Assembly (NCBI GenBank): GCA_028583415.1
Contig: CM053270.1
Span: 58,188,529-58,252,528, forward strand
Source of the DNA: Protea cynaroides
Taxonomy: Eukaryota; Streptophyta; Magnoliopsida; Proteales; Proteaceae
Length of the DNA stretch: 64,000 nt
Direction of reading: 5' to 3'
Numbering within the stretch: position 1 is the first letter of the stretch; each line of letters starts with the position of its first letter. The position numbers and the translations under genes are program-made. Of this stretch, positions 58,453 to 64,000 are shown piece by piece. The notes below the pieces were generated by a model. The model saw nothing but the letters and a program-made list of their open reading frames with translations. It made no database searches and was not told the origin of the DNA.

Positions 58453-59296
58453 CATTACCTTTTATTACACACACACATACCCAAAACAGAGTCGTGCCGT
58501 ATCTTGTTTCGAGGTTTCGCACTGGGTTTCGTCCCTGGGCCTCACCAGGTTGAAACAAAGTGGCCTCTTTGGGTTGAAACCCAGTGTCGAAACCTGGGTT
58601 TCAACCAGGCCCCGAAAGTGAGACAACTTGGATATTTCAGTCAGTTTCGATCGAAACCTAGAACCATGCTTCCGTGATGGTCTATCCATCTATGTCTATT
58701 CTATCAGCCTGTCTAACCAGTGTATCAGCCTTTCTGTTTCGACATTAACATGCATGCAATGATACTGTAAACTTTTCTTGCCTTGCATATACAAATTGAT
58801 ACAGTACAATAATGCTCTGCAAGCAGCTAGATATTTCCTCAATACTTTTGGAATATCTTTATTTGCCAATTTCCTATTGCATTAGTGTTTTTCTTTAGTT
58901 ATAATTTTCCTAATCGTCTGAGAGGGCTCTTTTGTTAGTATCTTTATGAGATGTATTATTCATACGGTAAGAGTAATGAGACGATCTTAGGTGTATATCT
59001 TACTTAACCTCATTAAATTAAGCAGATTATTTCCTTAGATGTTATGCATCTGTTCTAATTATTTGTTTTCCTCATTTGCTTTTGCTGTATGTTGTCTTAA
59101 CTGATTAATTCAGTCACTGAGCAACCTAAAACATGAAATTGAAATACATCTCCAATACCGTGAGTTCTTGTTGATTTCTCTTTCTTACTAAATTTTTTTG
59201 CTGGTTCTCATTTCTGATTTTAGGCATTTGAATGAGTTTTTGAATCCAAGTATTTGGAGAAATTTATGTAGAGATTGAAGAGTAGGCATAAAAGGA

Positions 59297-62200
59297 ATGC
59301 ATGGACATACCTCAGGATCTGCTCTCTTAGTAAATGCCGAGGTTGACTCCATGGGAGGGGTCATTGATGGTGGAGTTGGTATTGCTAACGAAACCTCTCC
59401 ACGCCGAGCAGCAATTGAGAAGGCTCAAGCAGAGTTGAGGTAATATTTATCTTCAAGGCTCAAGTATCAGTATTGAATTGAGCAGATTGTCTGTCACCGA
59501 TCCAGACTGATCTGGGTTGGTATCAGCCAAGACTGATCTGATCCAAAATACTGATACTTAAATTCTTGCTTACATTCTTTTCATGTTTTCTTCTGGTTAT
59601 TTAAGGTAAAGAAGGAAACCTATAATTTTGTTGATTGCAGGCAGGAGTATGATGTTCGTGAGGAGCACAGAAGGGAGCTAGAGTTTCTTGAGAAAGTATG
59701 ATTTTGTGGTGCCTATTTTACCTTCTTAAATTGTATATTAGCTCTGTATGTGTTCAGGTGGTTTATAGCTCTCTTTTTTCTCAGGGTGGTAATCCATTGG
59801 ATTTTAAACTCAGACCTGCAACCTCAATAAGTGTTCAGTCTACTTCTTTGACAGATCAGCCTGCTGAGCAGTTTGTGACTAGGTATAGTCCTCGTGTTAA
59901 AGTTGGTTCTCAGATCACTTGCCACTAAATATGTAGGTTTTGATTTCTCAGTTGGCTTATTGTGATGTTACAGTGAAGCGAAGGGTAGCTTTGCATTGGC
60001 TGCCTCACCTCATGGAGATTCTGTTGAAAGTAGTGGCAGGCCTGGGGCTCCTTCAAGTCGTGAGCCAAATAGTGGTGATAATCTCTTGCTATTTGATGGC
60101 GAAAGTTATCCACTTGAGGGCAAGAGGAATTCTAAACATACTCTCAGAAGAAATAACATTTCTCCATCAGAACATTCCTCTCGGTTAGATGGGAATCATA
60201 AGGCAAAGGAGTCTGAAGACTCGGCGATGTTTCGCCTTGTGAAAAGTCAAGCATATGCTCGAAGGAACAGGTCCAGACCAAGTCGTGAGAGTGCTCGGGC
60301 TTGCTCAACTGATGTAGTTCCACCTGCTGATGGTAATGGATCTTCAAGTTTACCCTCTGCTCGCCATGGTTCTAGGGACGCAAAGGGGGCAGTAATGGAA
60401 GCAAAGGCTCAAAAGGACACTGTGTCTTCCATTTCTAACTCAAAATCAACAGGTCCAAATAGTAGTTTGGTTTCTAAGAATGTAGCTTCTAATAATCAGG
60501 TGGATATGGAATTGGATGCTGGGCAGGCTCATAAGACAGCTACAGGACTGTCAAAAGTTGGCCTGCCTGAAGTGCCTGAAGTTGTGGCTTCCAGAGGCTT
60601 GCGGGATGGTAATGATAATCAGCAACCGCCAGTGGGTGATGATAAGGTTCCTGATTCCAATGCTTGTGTTTATCCTGATTTGGGTGAACAGGGAGTTCCA
60701 GCTGGTCTTGATTGCAAGCTGTCTACACTTACTGCAAAGACAGAGAATCATCCAGGTGTAGGTGAGCTTAATGGGTTCAGCACTCTGAATAGAGATGAGA
60801 AAGACACGCAAAATGGAACTACAAAATTGAGTACGAAGGGGTTAGACTTAGAGTCCTCCGGCACTCAGATTACCCATAGCTTAGATGGGAATGTAGCCAG
60901 TGATCCTTGTCAGAATAAACTTCATGCTAATGGAAATTTCAATGAAAATAAATTAATCTTTGAAGAAAATCTTGCTACCACCGCTGTCAATGCGGTCAAA
61001 CAAAATAGTGAGACCAAGACTGTTGATGCTATTTGTGTTAGCAGTGATTTTCATGATTCTAGTAAGCAAAACCTCAGCAACAATGTCTCTGATGTCAAAT
61101 TTGAGGAGGAAATATGCGATAGTAGAACTGGCTTGCAAAATGAGGGGAAGCCTTCTAACGACATTGAAGGCACAGAACCTGGTAACAATGTTGGTTCAAA
61201 AACAGAGAATAAGCTAGATAGTTCATTGGGTGATAATTCCAATTCTAGAAAGGGAGGTTTCTCTCCTCAAGGTGGACCTTCAAGCACTGCAGTTTCCTCC
61301 AATTGTGAGCTTCCAGATCCCACTTCTTCTGGGAGGGGCCTTGTAGCTGCTTCTGAGCTTCAAACTTGTGGCCAGAACCAGCTAAAAGTTTTGAGCAAGG
61401 AGCATGAAGATTTTATTTTGAAAGAGGCACAGACAATTGAAGTAATTTCTGATGCTTCTGTATTCTACTTTCCAGTTTTGGGACTTTCTTCCTGATGTGG
61501 AACTGCTATTTCCTTCTCTCTTAATTTTATTATGTTTGGAAGTCAACAGTCTGATTCATTCATGTACAGGCCAAGCGTAAGAGGATTTCTGAGCTATCTG
61601 TGGGAAATTTGCCCTCTGAGTTCCGGCGCAAATCTCACTGGGACTTTGTTCTTGAGGAAATGGCATGGTTGGCAAATGACTTCATGCAGGTATTCTCTGG
61701 AAAAAAAAAAATTTTGGGGGGAAAGACCTAGACTTACCTAGTTATTTCTTCATTTCCCCCCTTTTTTTTATATTGTGTCATGTTTCACTCAGTTGGATGT
61801 GTATGGATACAATTTTATATCAGTATTTGCCTGTATTTGGGGTATAGTCTATTAGTAATTGTTTGCTTGGGGTGTTGACCTATAGCCTTTCTCTTCTTGT
61901 TCTTGGTGTACTTTATTCGTTATGTAATCTTTTTTTTTTTTTTTCAATTACTTAATCTATCATTCATAAAAGAACCTTATTTCCATTTTTATTTGGACAT
62001 TTGGATTTGTTATGTTTCTTATCACTCGATTTGGTAGGATTAATTTACTTTCTTTCCCTTTTGATTCTGTCATTAGGAGCATCTTTGGAAGATAACTGCT
62101 GCTGCCCAAATATGTCATTTGGTTGCATCTACTGGTGGAATCAGGTTTAATGAACGTAATTTGCGTCGGAAGCAAAGAAAAGTAGCTCACATCTTGGCAA

Positions 62201-62352
62201 AGGCTGTCATGCAGTTCTGGTGTTCAGCTGAGACATTTGTAAGCAGTAACGATCCAACTGTTGGGCTTAAAGAATGGAAGGCAGGTTTAGTTGGATCGAC
62301 AAAGGTTAATGTGGGGGAAGCCATTGAAGACTACAATGGAGAACTTAATATG
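59297..62352 (+). CDS. EAF1: EAF1-like chromatin modification protein (NuA4 scaffold), 5' part
   Basis: EAF1 is the platform subunit of the NuA4 histone H4/H2A acetyltransferase complex in the nucleus. Coding exons are 59297-59439, 59641-59695, 59785-59882, 59974-61441, 61570-61689 and 62077-62352, all with GT-AG borders. Together they keep one frame for 720 codons. The N-terminus (SALLVNAEVDSMGGVIDGGV, then SPRRAAIEKAQAELRQEYDV) and ELEFLEKGGNPLDFK are diagnostic of plant EAF1. The large fourth exon encodes a Ser/Asn-rich, low-complexity region of about 490 residues. Exons 5-6 hold the HSA helix (HWDFVLEEMAWLANDFMQ, EHLWKITAAAQICHLV, RKVAHILAKAVMQFW), residues about 605-678, which binds actin-related proteins. 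The SANT domain and Gln-rich tail of the roughly 1,900-residue protein are outside the window. The start is the first in-frame ATG; ATG at 59301 is out of frame and meets a stop. Confidence 0.92.
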
Positions 62353-62572
62353 GTGCTGGTTTGCTTTTGCCAAAATCTATTTGATGCTGCTGATGCTATA
62401 TTGTGGTTTTGCTTGTTTCCATGTTTCGTTTGATCATAAAAAATGCCACATTTGTACTTTTATTATGCTTTAGTATTTGTAGATGTGATAATTGTTATTC
62501 AACTTTCTATGGATTAATTCTATAATTAATTTGAGGTCAATATATGGTGTTCTTTTATGAAGTATTCCAAAT

Positions 62573-62603
<31 letters not shown>

Positions 62604-64000
62604 CTGCATCACACTGGAATAATACAATCCAGGATGAAAATACATTCATAAACAACACATTAAATCAACAAATTAATCAGCGAAGCACAACTCATTAATA
62701 ATTTAAATGTGCTGGAGAGTTGCCTGATCTGGGTCTCCACTATAATGGGATATTCGGTGAGCACACGTCCCCCTTGACCTCCTTATCAAATGAGAATATG
62801 TCCAGGATCCTGAATTCTGCATTTCCATGAATCCTCAAGTTCTGAAACTGAACTGTGGGTGCTTCCTCTAAGCTCTAACTCAGTAGCTACTGTCATGGGT
62901 TGCAATGCCTTGGCTCTATCTTTTTATAACTGGCAGAAGGATTGATTTGTAAGAGGTCCTTTTTTTAATAAGAACTAAACTTGCTTTTATGAATTATCAT
63001 TCCTGATCCACAATATCTGAACTTTGCAGTTAAAACTGTTTGTTATCTTAACAAACAAGCAGTTCCGCACATTCAAGAGTCTGCTTATACAAAATATCAG
63101 TGTTAATTCTATCTGTTTATAGCTAAGTTTCCTGATGCTGAACCCACGTGGATTCTGAATTGAGGCATCAGAGGTGTTGCCTTTGGCTTTAGGAGGACCT
63201 CTGAAAAGGACTTAAAGAGATATGAATGGCAAGCTTTCAGTAAAAATAGAGCCTTCAAGTGGCTATGATGTTTAATACCGACAGTCTATAAGATGTTTTA
63301 TGCCAGATGCTCTATTTTCTTGGTGGGCTTCTATGGTAGGTTGGGTAAAACACCTGTCACAACTGACTAGCTTCCTTTCTGATCTTTGCTCCATGTTGGA
63401 GCTTTTTGCTGAACAAATCTGTCCATAGAATGTCATGAAACTCCTTCAGTCGGCTGGATCACCCAAGTGAGCTTGATTTCCTGAAGATAGCTCTTGATCT
63501 TGAAAAATCCAGCAATTCCTTTGAAAAATGTTCCTATAGAAAGGGAATGATAGACACTCCACATTCTCCTTCCATGTACTCTTAAGAAGTCGTGATGATT
63601 TTCATCCATAACATCTGCATGAGATAAAAAGGAGGCTGTTGAGTGTTTGACCTCATAATTATCTAGAAGAGGATCAATGGAGAAACAAGTGGAACAAGTG
63701 GTTCGTAAGCTTGGCATCATTGTTGCACATACAACTCTTATAAGAAAAAGTTTCATAAATGCTACTTGATTGTCTAGAAGAATCTTATCCTTCACTGCCA
63801 TTGGCATGTATGCAAATATGGAAGGCATTAGCTTTTCAAAATCTTCTCTGATGGGAAGGAGGATTGACTCTTAAGGTCGAGGTGTAGAAAGATTGGGCAG
63901 TTAAATTTGCATTGTGGTTCCACTCTGAGTTTGTCTACATTAATATAAATAGACTAGTATCTGGTAGTGTAGATATGTGGTCATTATGTAGCAGTTGATC
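62353..64000 (+). other. EAF1 intron after exon 6 (runs off the window)
   Basis: The donor is ATG|GTGCTG at 62352/62353. No continuation of EAF1 was found, so the intron is at least 1.65 kb. It contains (GAAA)n at about 62573-62602 and an open frame on the opposite strand (63433-63828). Confidence 0.6.
63433..63828 (-). pseudogene. 131-codon open frame in the EAF1 intron, unknown
   Basis: It opens from ATG at 63828 and is in frame for about 15 further codons upstream (LLPIREDFEKL). The peptide (LLDNQVAFMKLFLIRVVCAT, FLSHADVMDENHHDFLRVHG) looks like real protein in composition. I recognise no family. It may be the relic of a mobile element or of another gene. No conserved neighbour or splice site supports expression. 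Confidence 0.25.

Larger units (their letters stand above)
55600..59223 (+). other. EAF1 5' leader and leader intron(s)
   Basis: The transcript probably starts near 55600: GAAGGAGAGAAGAACG and CTAGGGTTTCAGCTTTCAGG look like a plant 5' leader. The exon with the start codon begins at 59224 after TTTCTGATTTTAG, so one or more leader introns span most of this interval. No coding exon was found. It holds (TTA)n near 56905-56930, a 25-bp tandem repeat x3 (57781-57859), (CA)n at 58413-58449, and a dispersed repeat with GTTTCGA/CGAAACC words at 58490-58670. Confidence 0.45.

Overview
This is plant nuclear DNA, from an angiosperm. The genes have spliced exons with GT-AG introns, the intergenic space is AT-rich, and almost everything between genes is LTR retrotransposon. 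The species cannot be named from the sequence. Two single-copy genes flank a repeat-filled interval. At the left end, on the minus strand, is the 5' part of an ARID-HMG DNA-binding protein gene (coding exon 836-1068). At the right end, on the plus strand, are six exons (720 codons) of an EAF1-type NuA4 histone acetyltransferase scaffold gene (59297-62352). Its HSA domain is in the window; the rest lies beyond the right edge.

From 2.7 to 13 kb there are small and mid-size repeats: a cinnamate-4-hydroxylase (CYP73) fragment, a near-perfect foldback hairpin, a hAT-type MITE with an 8-bp target duplication, a Harbinger/Tourist-like element (TSD TTA) whose interior is a GGT-rich expansion, a tRNA-type SINE, and several tandem duplications.

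From 13.97 to 23.99 kb there is one full-length Ty3/gypsy chromovirus on the minus strand (called Z here). It has 2.3-kb LTRs, a CCCTA TSD, an initiator-Met tRNA PBS, a polypurine tract, and a damaged gag-pol with a chromodomain-like tail. From about 25.94 to 50.21 kb there is a four-level nest of one related LTR family. An old minus-strand LTR (F) holds three solo LTRs (A, C, E). A holds a full-length element (B). B's RNase H frame is split by a solo LTR (G). C holds a solo LTR (D). All except F have 5-bp TSDs, exact or with one mismatch, which makes the order of insertion readable.

From 50.3 to 55.6 kb there are a degenerate Ty1/copia (SIRE-like) LTR, a long-TIR element that carries what looks like a captured exon, and a second SINE copy.

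The most interesting signals are four. A short reading frame inside the LTRs keeps its amino acids (Cys-rich C-terminus CECPFC) while its third codon positions change. An LTR extended by 54 bp implies use of a second, duplicated polypurine tract. A putative-plant-transposon-like ORF lies antisense upstream of gag in B. In the core of the nest, CTG and CAG have changed systematically to CCG/CGG/CG; this may be a methylation-linked base-calling artefact and would account for several of the apparent frameshifts there.
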